Notes under the pieces: model-generated
Databases searched by the model: none
Told to the model about the DNA's origin: nothing
What the model saw: only the letters and a program-made list of their open reading frames with translations
Program-made: the position numbers and the translations under genes
In this document: in pieces, positions 9,323-16,117 of the stretch
Layout of the letters: the number at the start of each line of letters is the position of its first letter
Numbering within the stretch: position 1 is the first letter of the stretch
Origin: Ralstonia sp. UBA689
GTDB taxonomy: Bacteria; Pseudomonadota; Gammaproteobacteria; Burkholderiales; Burkholderiaceae
Assembly: GCF_002298975.1 (NCBI RefSeq)
Contig: NZ_DBMV01000037.1
Span: 82,745-146,744 of the forward strand
Length of the DNA: 64,000 bases
Direction of reading: 5' to 3'

Positions 9323-10351
9323 CTAGGCCTGCGCCACCTTGAGTGTTTTCACCAGACCACGCTCGCGTGCGATGGCGATCGCGCCGCTGCCGGCCAGGTG
9401 TTCCTGCTGTTCGCTGCTTGTTACCGTCACCTTGCCCGAGAAGAAATCGTCGTCCGACACCAGCACGGCCAGCGCCTCGCGCAACAGCGGCTTGCCCGTA
9501 ATGACGAACTGCGTGCCCGGGTTCATGCGGATCGCACTGCTGTTTTTGAGCGTGAGCAGATCTGCGCCCAGCACCGCACCCAGCAGGAAGTTGGCCCGCG
9601 CATTGCGCTCGTAGATCGTGAACTGGCCCAGCGTGCGCACCATGAAGCAGGCGCGCCCCAGGCCGATGCTGCTGGCGCTGCGCGCGCCGGCCAGCAGCAT
9701 CTCAGGATCGACCTCGCTGGCGAAGTCGGAATCCAACGCATCGGCCAGGATCGTGTTGTGCGTGATCACGTGCAGCAGCTCGCCGGCCAGCGTGGTCACG
9801 CAGCCAGTGATGCGCTGATCCGCATCCAGATGCACGAACTTCGAGTGCGACCCCGGCAGCACGATCACCGCAGGTTCGGTGATCCCAAGTCGCGAGACCA
9901 GGCCCATCGTCTCGACCTCTTCGCCACGCATCATGTCCATCGACTCGATGTTGTGCAGGCCGAGGTTCTCCACCGGATTGCGCACGCCCGGCACAAACCA
10001 GATCGGCTGGGCACACACCTCGGGGATGCTCGCCTGCACCATGCCTGCGGCCAAGTCGCGCAGGCCGGCCGGCGCCACCAGATGCGGCACTTCGTGCAGG
10101 CCGACGTTGGAGGTGATCATGCCGGACGCCAGCACCAGGTCGACCTGGCTCATGCCTAAGCCGACCTTCTGCAGTGCGGCTTCGATGGTGTCCTGCACAC
10201 CGCGCTGCAGCGTCGTCTTGTTGCCGGTGATAGCGGTGTCGCGCACACCGACCTGGCGTGCAGCCTGGCAAAGTGCAACGTCGTCACGCCAGACGGTGAC
10301 GCGCGTGTTGGTGGTACCGGTGTCGATGGTGAGGATGTTCATGCGTGGCAT
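9323..10351 (-). CDS. dgoK: 2-dehydro-3-deoxygalactonokinase
   Basis: Phosphorylates 2-keto-3-deoxygalactonate with ATP to give the substrate of DgoA. The 342-aa protein has the DgoK-family ATP-binding start LTIDTGTTNTRV and the characteristic MMRGEEVETMG and VIVLPGSHSKFVHLD. E. coli DgoK is 292 aa; this one is about 50 residues longer, with extra sequence spread through the C-terminal half. ATG at 10351 or 10342 could be the start; neither has a strong ribosome site, suggesting coupling to the porin gene 22 bp upstream. Confidence 0.92.
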   Translation of the reverse strand: MPRMNILTIDTGTTNTRVTVWRDDVALCQAARQVGVRDTAITGNKTTLQRGVQDTIEAALQKVGLGMSQVDLVLASGMITSNVGLHEVPHLVAPAGLRDLAAGMVQASIPEVCAQPIWFVPGVRNPVENLGLHNIESMDMMRGEEVETMGLVSRLGITEPAVIVLPGSHSKFVHLDADQRITGCVTTLAGELLHVITHNTILADALDSDFASEVDPEMLLAGARSASSIGLGRACFMVRTLGQFTIYERNARANFLLGAVLGADLLTLKNSSAIRMNPGTQFVITGKPLLREALAVLVSDDDFFSGKVTVTSSEQQEHLAGSGAIAIARERGLVKTLKVAQA

Positions 10352-10373
10352 TGCTTGGGGAGTGGGCCCGGGG

Positions 10374-11450
10374 TCAGAACGAGTGGACGATACCCGTATA
10401 GGCGCCCAACTGGTTCTTGCCCGGCGCCGGGTTGTTGTTGGTCGCCTCTACCGAGAAGTTGGCGTTGGCGCTGTTCTGCACGGTTCCGACGCTGGCGTAC
10501 AGCATCGTGCGCTTGGAAAGGTTGTAGTTCGCGCCCAGCATGAACAGGTTGGCATTGCCGCCGCCGTTGTTCACGTTGATGCGGTAGGCCGCGCCAATCA
10601 GCGTCAGCGCCGGCGTGAGCTCGTAGTTCACGCCCAGCCAGTAATGGTTGGCCTTGGTGGGCGCGCCGGCTGCTGCGTCGGGCGCAGACAGGTTCTCATA
10701 CACCGCAAACAGCTTCGCCTTGCCGATGGTGAAGATACCGCCCAGCGTCGCCTCCTTCGAAAAATTGAAGATATCGCTGTACTTACCATTCGGGTCGCGA
10801 ATCACATCGTAGATCGCGCGCAGTTCCACCGGCCCGGCCGAATAGACGGCCGAGACGCCATCCCGACGGCTATTGGTGAAAGAGCCCGGCTGCTCGCCCA
10901 ACCCGGTCTGCAGGCCGATCTGGAAACCACCCCAGGTCGGGCTCTGATATTCGACGACGTTGTTGGCGCCGGGCCAGTTGCGCCCGCGCACCAGCGTGGC
11001 CGAGCCGATGAACTGCTGACCAGTCGGGTCCAGGTACCAGACGTCGTTGCTGATGAAGAGGTTCTTGCCGGCGGTCAGCGTGCCCCAGGTCGGGCTCGAC
11101 AGGCCGACGTACGAACGGCGGTTGAACAGCGCGTCACCGTTCGTGCGGCCCTTGGCGGCGCCAAAGCCGGACTCCAGCCGGAACACCGCCTGCAGACCAC
11201 CACCCAGATCCTCCTTGCCCATCAGGCCGAACATGCTGGTCCCCCACTGGTTGTCGGCGGCGCGCCATAGGCTGCCGCCCGGCGCCGTCGCCGTGGGGGC
11301 GACGTTGTTCTGGTAGTCAATGCCGGTGGCGACACGGCCGTAGAGGGTGACATTCGTATCGGCGAGGATGGGAGCGCTCCAGCCTGCCAGCGCAAGCATG
11401 AGCCCAAGCGCGCACGCCGGCATCCCGCGAACAGCGGTGGTTCGATTCAT
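10374..11450 (-). CDS. Gram-negative outer-membrane porin
   Basis: 358 aa with a signal peptide ending near WSAPILADTNVTLYGRV, typical of the beta-proteobacterial OmpC-like trimeric porins (16-stranded barrel). Family signs are VTLYGRVATGIDYQNN near the N-terminus, FGLMGKEDLGGGL, GFGAAKGR and a terminal aromatic residue (GIVHSF). It is the first gene of the galactose operon and probably lets the sugar across the outer membrane. AGGAGAC precedes the ATG at 11450. Confidence 0.93.
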   Translation of the reverse strand: MNRTTAVRGMPACALGLMLALAGWSAPILADTNVTLYGRVATGIDYQNNVAPTATAPGGSLWRAADNQWGTSMFGLMGKEDLGGGLQAVFRLESGFGAAKGRTNGDALFNRRSYVGLSSPTWGTLTAGKNLFISNDVWYLDPTGQQFIGSATLVRGRNWPGANNVVEYQSPTWGGFQIGLQTGLGEQPGSFTNSRRDGVSAVYSAGPVELRAIYDVIRDPNGKYSDIFNFSKEATLGGIFTIGKAKLFAVYENLSAPDAAAGAPTKANHYWLGVNYELTPALTLIGAAYRINVNNGGGNANLFMLGANYNLSKRTMLYASVGTVQNSANANFSVEATNNNPAPGKNQLGAYTGIVHSF

Positions 11451-11541
11451 GACGTCTCCTGTGATGTTTTTTGTAGGTGGGGTCCGGCGCTTCGCTGGTT
11501 TGAGATCGCGGATGCGAAGGTGGCCGCCGTCCCCAGGCGTA

Positions 11542-11571
11542 TTTGTATTCGGCCCGCCCTAAACGTGGCAA
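11542..11571 (-). promoter_or_regulatory. Putative sigma-70 promoter of the galactose operon
   Basis: On the minus strand TTGCCA (11566-11571) and TACAAA (11542-11547) are 18 bp apart, about 90 bp before the porin start, in the divergent space shared with the LysR gene. Pattern match only. Confidence 0.35.
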
Positions 11572-11590
11572 ACTACAAATTCTTCGTGTG

Positions 11591-11611
11591 TCGTTAAATT
11601 TTTCTTAACGA
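11591..11611. promoter_or_regulatory. Inverted repeat with T-N11-A form, candidate LysR binding site
   Basis: A perfect 7-bp inverted repeat, TCGTTAA and TTAACGA, flanks a 7-bp AT-rich spacer, giving the TTAA-N7-TTAA (T-N11-A) arrangement typical of LysR-type regulator boxes. It ends 6 bp before the start codon of the LysR gene, so binding could both autorepress that gene and act on the divergent galactose operon. Confidence 0.5.
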
Positions 11612-11617
11612 GAATGC

Positions 11618-12544
11618 ATGGCGCGGCGCCTTCCACCCCTCAATGCATTGCGCGTCTTTGAAGTCGCGGGCCGTCACCTGAGCTTCAGCCGAGCAGCCGA
11701 CGAGCTTTGCGTGACCAATGCCGCCGTCAGTCACCAGATCAAGCAGCTCGAAGACCACCTCGGTAAGAAGCTGTTCCGGCGCAACAACAACCAGCTCGCG
11801 CTGACGGACGCCGGCGATAACTACCTCCCCCGCGTGCGCGACGCCCTGCGCGCGCTCGAACAGGCCACCGACCTGCTGATGGACACCGCCGACGCCCCGC
11901 TGCGCGTGGCCGTGCCGCCAACCTTCGGCGCCAAGTGGCTGGTGCCGCGGCTGTATCGTTTCTTCAACCAGCACCCGCATGTGCGCGTCGAGGTCTCCAC
12001 CGCCGACGTGCAAGACCACGGCCAGTTCGACCTGTGTATCGACGACAGGCAGGTCAACGCGCCCAACCTGCGCGTCGAATGGTTCACCTCAACGGACTTC
12101 TTTCCCGTGTGCAACGCCACGCTGCAGGCGGCCATCCGCATGCCGCAAGATCTGGCCGCCCACACGCTGCTGCACGAGCGCGGCGGGCGGCATCTGGCGC
12201 ACCATCCGACCTGGCAGCAATGGCTCGACGAAGTGGGCGTGCGCCAGATCGACGCCACGCGCGGGCCGGCGTTCTCCGAAGCGCTGATGGCCCTGCAGGC
12301 CGCCATCGACGGCCAGGGCGTGGCGCTCGGTCAGGGCATTCTCGTGGAGTACGACATTGCCGCTGGACGCCTAGTGCGGCCGCTGACAACAGAGGCGTCG
12401 CTGCGCCTGTCGTACTACCTGATCCACCCGCATCAGGCGGTCGAGCACGCGGGCTTTGCACTGTTCCGCCAATGGCTCGCCGATGAGGTCGCGCGCAGCG
12501 GCGGCCGTGCGCGCAACCATCAGGTACCCGGCGAGGTGTTTTGA
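11618..12544 (+). CDS. LysR-family transcriptional regulator, GcvA-like (probable galactose operon regulator)
   Basis: 308 aa. The N-terminal winged helix-turn-helix (RLPPLNALRVFEVAGRHLSF through AVSHQIKQLEDHLGKKLFRR, residues 3-60) is of the GcvA/AmpR subgroup. A periplasmic-binding-like effector domain follows from about residue 90. It is divergent from the porin-dgo-ara operon with a 167-bp shared region that carries a T-N11-A palindrome, which strongly suggests local control. The inducer cannot be read from the sequence; galactose or a pathway intermediate is the natural guess. Confidence 0.92.
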   Translation: MARRLPPLNALRVFEVAGRHLSFSRAADELCVTNAAVSHQIKQLEDHLGKKLFRRNNNQLALTDAGDNYLPRVRDALRALEQATDLLMDTADAPLRVAVPPTFGAKWLVPRLYRFFNQHPHVRVEVSTADVQDHGQFDLCIDDRQVNAPNLRVEWFTSTDFFPVCNATLQAAIRMPQDLAAHTLLHERGGRHLAHHPTWQQWLDEVGVRQIDATRGPAFSEALMALQAAIDGQGVALGQGILVEYDIAAGRLVRPLTTEASLRLSYYLIHPHQAVEHAGFALFRQWLADEVARSGGRARNHQVPGEVF

Positions 12545-12551
12545 TTTCTTT

Positions 12552-12581
12552 TTGATTGTGGCGTTGCGGGCGCTCTACACT
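12552..12581 (+). promoter_or_regulatory. Putative sigma-70 promoter of the VOC gene
   Basis: TTGATT (12552-12557) and TACACT (12576-12581) are separated by 18 bp and lie 37 bp before the VOC start codon, just after the LysR stop. It implies that the VOC and rsmE genes are not simply read through from the regulator. Confidence 0.45.
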
Positions 12582-12618
12582 AGTCGTCCGGCGTTTTCCC
12601 ATTCGAAGAGAGCCCGCA

Positions 12619-13041
12619 ATGAGCTTCCCCCGCCCCGCCAACACACCGTGGCTCGTCCCGTACCTTACCGTGCACGACACATCGGCGGCCATCGCCTTCT
12701 ATCGGAACGCCTTCGGCTTCGGCGTACAGGATGAGGTGCGTGATCACGGCCGCCCGATCCACGTCGAGATGACCTACCAGGGCGAGCTGATGCTGATGTT
12801 CGCGCCCGAGGGCGCGTTCGGCTCCACCGCCAAGGCTCCGGCCGGCGCGAACTTCGAGTGTCCGCAGAGCTTCCACCTGTACTGCGAAGACGTCGACGCC
12901 GTCTATCAGCGCGCGCTGGAACAGGGCGCCACGTCCATCATGGCGCCCCACGATGCCTTCTGGGGCGAGCGCTACGCCGCCGTGCGCGACCCTGATGGCT
13001 ACCGCTGGGGCATCGCCTGCCGCCGAGCCATCGCCGCCTGA
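12619..13041 (+). CDS. VOC-family (glyoxalase/bleomycin resistance-like) protein
   Basis: 140 aa, a single vicinal-oxygen-chelate domain made of two beta-alpha-beta-beta-beta modules. The first module starts WLVPYLTVHDTSAAIAFYRN and includes HVEMTYQGELMLMF; the second includes FHLYCEDVDAVYQRALEQGA and ends VRDPDGYRWGIA. Candidate metal ligands are the His of the first module and the Glu/His residues of the second. Members include PhnB-like proteins and glyoxalases; the substrate is unknown. ATG at 12619 follows a GAAGAGAG ribosome site. Confidence 0.88.
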   Translation: MSFPRPANTPWLVPYLTVHDTSAAIAFYRNAFGFGVQDEVRDHGRPIHVEMTYQGELMLMFAPEGAFGSTAKAPAGANFECPQSFHLYCEDVDAVYQRALEQGATSIMAPHDAFWGERYAAVRDPDGYRWGIACRRAIAA

Positions 13042-13062
13042 TTCACCACAAGGATTGCTTGC

Positions 13063-13812
13063 ATGGGGCTACCCCGCTTTTACATCGACTCGCCGCTCAC
13101 TCCGCACACGGCCGTCACCCTGCCTGAAGCCGTCACGCGCCATATCCACGTACTGCGCCTGGCCGTGGGCGACGACGTGTGCCTGTTCGATGGTTCCGGT
13201 CAGGAATTCCGCGCGCGGCTCGACGCCATCAACAAACGCGACGCCACTGCCAGCCTCGCCGAGGCCACACAGCCCGACACCGAGGCGCGCTATGCCATCA
13301 CGCTAGCGCAAGGCATTGCCGGCGGCGACAAGATGGACTGGCTGATCGAGAAGGCCGTCGAACTGGGCGTGCACGCCATCGTCCCACTGCAAACCGAGCG
13401 TGGCGTGGTGCGGCTCTCCGGCGAGCGCGCGGGCAAACGCGTGCAGCACTGGCAGGCGCTGGTGCAAGCCGCGTGCGAGCAATGCGGGCGAGCGCGTGTT
13501 CCGGCCGTTGCGCCCGTCGCCACGCTGTGCGAATGGCTGGCGGCAGCCAAGTCGACGGAGGCTCCGCGCGTATTGCTGTCACCGCGCGGTACGCAGTCGC
13601 TCACGCAGTGGGCAGCGCAATCACGCACACAAGTCGAGCGTGCCGGCATCGCATTGCTGATCGGCCCCGAAGGCGGCCTGTCGCCCGACGAAGAGGCGCT
13701 TGCCGAAACAGCCGGATTCTTACCGCTGACACTTGGGCGACGTATTCTGAGAACCGAATCGGCGGCGCTGGTTGCTGTGTCCGCGCTGCATGCCGTGCTC
13801 GGCGAATTCTGA
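13063..13812 (+). CDS. rsmE: 16S rRNA (uracil(1498)-N(3))-methyltransferase
   Basis: Methylates N3 of U1498 in 16S rRNA using S-adenosylmethionine. 249 aa, the usual RsmE length. The N-terminal PUA-like part (residues 1-75) includes RHIHVLRLAVGDDVCLFDGS. The C-terminal SPOUT knot shows LIGPEGGLSPDEEALAE and LGRRILRTESAALVAVSAL, the classic trefoil-knot cofactor site. It starts 21 bp after the VOC gene. Confidence 0.95.
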   Translation: MGLPRFYIDSPLTPHTAVTLPEAVTRHIHVLRLAVGDDVCLFDGSGQEFRARLDAINKRDATASLAEATQPDTEARYAITLAQGIAGGDKMDWLIEKAVELGVHAIVPLQTERGVVRLSGERAGKRVQHWQALVQAACEQCGRARVPAVAPVATLCEWLAAAKSTEAPRVLLSPRGTQSLTQWAAQSRTQVERAGIALLIGPEGGLSPDEEALAETAGFLPLTLGRRILRTESAALVAVSALHAVLGEF

Positions 13813-13894
13813 ATTTTGACGACGGAAGATTGACCGTTTGATCCCACCCGGCGGGCCCCTCTCCCCACCCGCCATTGACCAAAGGAGTTTCATC

Positions 13895-14506
13895 ATGGGT
13901 CTACTCGATTTGGTGCTCGGCCAAGGCGGCAATGACGCCAGCGGCGCGCAATCGTCCTTGCTAGGCAACAAGAAAGTGCTGCTAGCCGTGGGCGCGCTGG
14001 CCTACCTGGCAATGAAGCATGGCGGCAACGCACAAGGCGCCGGCGATGCTGCGGCGCAGGCACAGGATAACCAGGGCGGCGGCCTGCTCGGTTCGCTGGG
14101 CGGCCTTCTTGGTGCAGCAGGCGGCGCCGGCGCGCTGGGCAGCCTGCTTGGCGGAGCGGGCGCATCGGGCGGCCTTGGCGGTCTGCTCGGTGGCTTGCTG
14201 AGTGGCGGCGGCAATGCCGATCATGCCGCCGCAGTGGACGCCGCGGCACCGTCCGGCATCGGCCCGCTGCAACAGATCCTGGAGCAAGCCGGCCTGGGCG
14301 AGCAGGTCAAATCGTGGATCGGCAGCGGCCAGAACCTGCCCGTCTCCGGCGAGCAGATCGCTCAGGCACTCGGTGGCACCGGCGCACTGTCGCAACTGGC
14401 CTCCACGTTCGGCATCAATGAAAGCGACCTCGCCAACCAGCTTGCCGAGGGCCTGCCCGAAGCCGTCAATCATCTGACTCCGCAAGGCACCCTGCCGGCC
14501 GCCTGA
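13895..14506 (+). CDS. YidB-like DUF937 family protein
   Basis: 203 aa. The N-terminus MGLLDLVLGQGG and the C-terminal half (PLQQILEQAGLGEQVKSWIG, FGINESDLANQLAEGLPEAV) match the DUF937/YidB family. The middle (residues 55-110) is a Gly/Ala/Leu-rich low-complexity stretch made of LLGG-type repeats, flexible or membrane-associating. The function of the family is not known. AAAGGAG lies 8 bp before the ATG at 13895. A strong terminator follows. Confidence 0.88.
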   Translation: MGLLDLVLGQGGNDASGAQSSLLGNKKVLLAVGALAYLAMKHGGNAQGAGDAAAQAQDNQGGGLLGSLGGLLGAAGGAGALGSLLGGAGASGGLGGLLGGLLSGGGNADHAAAVDAAAPSGIGPLQQILEQAGLGEQVKSWIGSGQNLPVSGEQIAQALGGTGALSQLASTFGINESDLANQLAEGLPEAVNHLTPQGTLPAA

Positions 14507-14528
14507 ACGGGCAACCGCAGAAAAGCAA

Positions 14529-14556
14529 AAAGCCCGCATCTGCGGGCTTTCTTATT
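14529..14556 (+). terminator. Rho-independent terminator after the DUF937 gene
   Basis: Stem AAAGCCCGCA / TGCGGGCTTT (14529-14538 and 14541-14550) with a tight loop, followed by a short pyrimidine/T-rich tail. It could also work for the convergent barstar gene. Confidence 0.8.
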
Positions 14557-14594
14557 TCAGCGCCGATCCATCGGCGCTGAATCGTCCTTCAAGC

Positions 14595-15215
14595 TCACGC
14601 GAAGGAGTAGAACACGCGGAACTGCACCTTGCGCTCGGCCCAGAACTCGGCCGCATCGCGGAATACGTCAAGCAGCACCTCGCGCGCCTCCTTATCGAAC
14701 TTCGGCTGGCACGGCAGGCCTTCGAGCACAATGACGAAGCCCGGCTGCGGGCCGGCCTTGTGGATCATGTCGGTCAGGCAATCGGCCAGCGCATCGAAAT
14801 TCTTGCCGAAATGCTTCGGGAACAGGAATTCGCGCGCGATCACGTCGAGCACTTCGCTCTTGGTCGTCGCCGTAGAGCAGTTGGCGTACAGGAAATGCTG
14901 GCCGAGGCTGGCCGCCGATTCCGCCAGGTCTGCCACGCGAAACGCGCGGATCGACTGCACGATGTTCGGACGCACTGTCTTGAACAAGTTCATGGCGTCT
15001 TCGCGACCTCCGTCGTCCGTCTTGCTGATGTCCTGCGTCATGATGTTTTGCGGCACATTCTGCGGCAACTTTGCCGCACCCCCAACGCGCGCGCCCAGGG
15101 CTTGCATCCCGACCACGCCATCGTACAGATTTTGCGCCTTGTGCCACGCTTCGCGGGCTACGCGCTCATCACGTGCAGTGAGCGAGTCGTCCAGCCCAAA
15201 CATGTTGGTCGTCAT
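14595..15215 (-). CDS. Barstar-family ribonuclease inhibitor with N-terminal extension
   Basis: 206 aa. The C-terminal 110 residues or so are a barstar domain: ANCSTATTKSEVLDVIAREF, FPKHFGKNFDALADCLTDM and the acidic-rich end typical of the inhibitor. Barstars bind and block guanyl-specific microbial ribonucleases. The first 74 residues are an extra Gln/Asn/Lys-containing region of unknown role. The ATG at 15215 overlaps the ribonuclease stop (ATGA), which argues for translation from there; an internal ATG at 14993 with GGAGG 13 bp upstream could give a shorter form. The gene pairs with the secreted ribonuclease just upstream. Confidence 0.88.
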   Translation of the reverse strand: MTTNMFGLDDSLTARDERVAREAWHKAQNLYDGVVGMQALGARVGGAAKLPQNVPQNIMTQDISKTDDGGREDAMNLFKTVRPNIVQSIRAFRVADLAESAASLGQHFLYANCSTATTKSEVLDVIAREFLFPKHFGKNFDALADCLTDMIHKAGPQPGFVIVLEGLPCQPKFDKEAREVLLDVFRDAAEFWAERKVQFRVFYSFA

Positions 15216-15640
15216 CGCTGAATCCGTTGAAAACTGTTGTAGTGATCTTCCGTGTAATAGCAGTCGTTGACTGCTCGCTGGTCACCGCCGCAGATGATGC
15301 GCTTGGCACCCCGGTTGCGTGCGCCGCGCGTCTTGACGGTGTACTCGTGGTAATAGCCACGCCGCTGCGCAGGCAAACGCCGCTCATAGTTGCCGAACGT
15401 GACGCCATCTTTCGCATACGGAAACGGGCCGCCTTGCTCGATCAGTGTCAGTGTGCGCTGCGCCTCATTGGGCAAGTCTGCCGCATGAATGGTTCCCACC
15501 GCGGCCATGCCGGTGGTATCTCGGGCAATCGCGTTGGCAGGCAGGCCGGCCACGGACAACGCGAACGTTGCCGCCAGCGCTCCTTGCACCATCGCCAGAG
15601 ATACGGAGCGGCCGATCCACGCTCCAAGTCGCTTTGTCAT
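15212..15640 (-). CDS. Secreted guanyl-specific ribonuclease, RNase Sa/barnase family
   Basis: 142 aa with a signal peptide of about 40 residues (cleavage near NAIARD). The mature part is strikingly like Streptomyces RNase Sa: GPFPYAKDGVTFGNYERRLP, YYHEYTVKTRGARNRG, RIICGG and YYTEDHY. The catalytic set maps to E99, R110, R114 and H133, all present. It should cleave RNA after guanosine outside the cytosol. The stop codon overlaps the start of the barstar gene, an arrangement that couples inhibitor to enzyme. The basic, small secreted enzyme could serve nutrient scavenging or competition. Confidence 0.92.
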   Translation of the reverse strand: MTKRLGAWIGRSVSLAMVQGALAATFALSVAGLPANAIARDTTGMAAVGTIHAADLPNEAQRTLTLIEQGGPFPYAKDGVTFGNYERRLPAQRRGYYHEYTVKTRGARNRGAKRIICGGDQRAVNDCYYTEDHYNSFQRIQR

Positions 15641-16067
15641 CAGCAGGCCCTAACGGGAGAATCGCGCCGACCGGACAGCCCGGCGCAGGTCACAAGCGCA
15701 GGTGACCGCCCAAAATACCAGGACGGCCGGTTTGCAGCTGAAAGCGAAGCGGCTCAATGCGTGCGTGAGAGACTGACAGGGAAAGACAAGTCGGGCGAAT
15801 GCCGAAGACTTGGGGAATCCTTCCGCCTGCAAACGCCTGCAAATTGCGCGCACCAGAACAAGGCGACCTGGTCAGACGTGTGCGCGGAAAACCGCTTTTT
15901 TGAACCCGTCCAGCCCGGTGCAGACCTCATGTGCTCAGAAGCACCCCTTCAGCCCGTAAGGGTACGCTCATCGATGACAACAATCAACCGGCGGTGAATG
16001 TTTGAAGGGTTTTTTGACACCACACCTAAGTTTGCACAAATGTAAGCGCACGCAAACTTAACGCGCA
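15641..16067. other. Intergenic region between ribonuclease and maeB genes
   Basis: About 430 bp with no supported gene. It must hold the promoter of the ribonuclease-barstar pair (minus strand). Its left part is GC-typical; from about 16000 it turns AT-rich and contains a perfect inverted repeat (16027-16060) and then the maeB terminator. Confidence 0.6.
16027..16060. repeat. Perfect 9-bp inverted repeat with 16-bp spacer
   Basis: TAAGTTTGC (16027-16035) and GCAAACTTA (16052-16060) are exact reverse complements in an AT-rich patch beyond the maeB terminator. It could be an operator or a transcript hairpin; nothing in the sequence decides. Confidence 0.6.
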
Positions 16068-16104
16068 AAAAAAAGGGAGCACAGTATCGTGCGCTCCCTT
16101 TTTT
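16068..16104 (-). terminator. Rho-independent terminator of maeB
   Basis: GGGAGC and GCTCCC are flanked by an A-run on the left and a T-run on the right, so the hairpin should act in both directions; it lies 14 bp beyond the maeB stop. Confidence 0.8.
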
Positions 16105-16117
16105 GTTGCACTGCGGA

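Noticed and set aside
6747..9326. Plus-strand open frame of 859 codons
   Set aside because: Antisense to araG and araF with intact motifs on the other strand.
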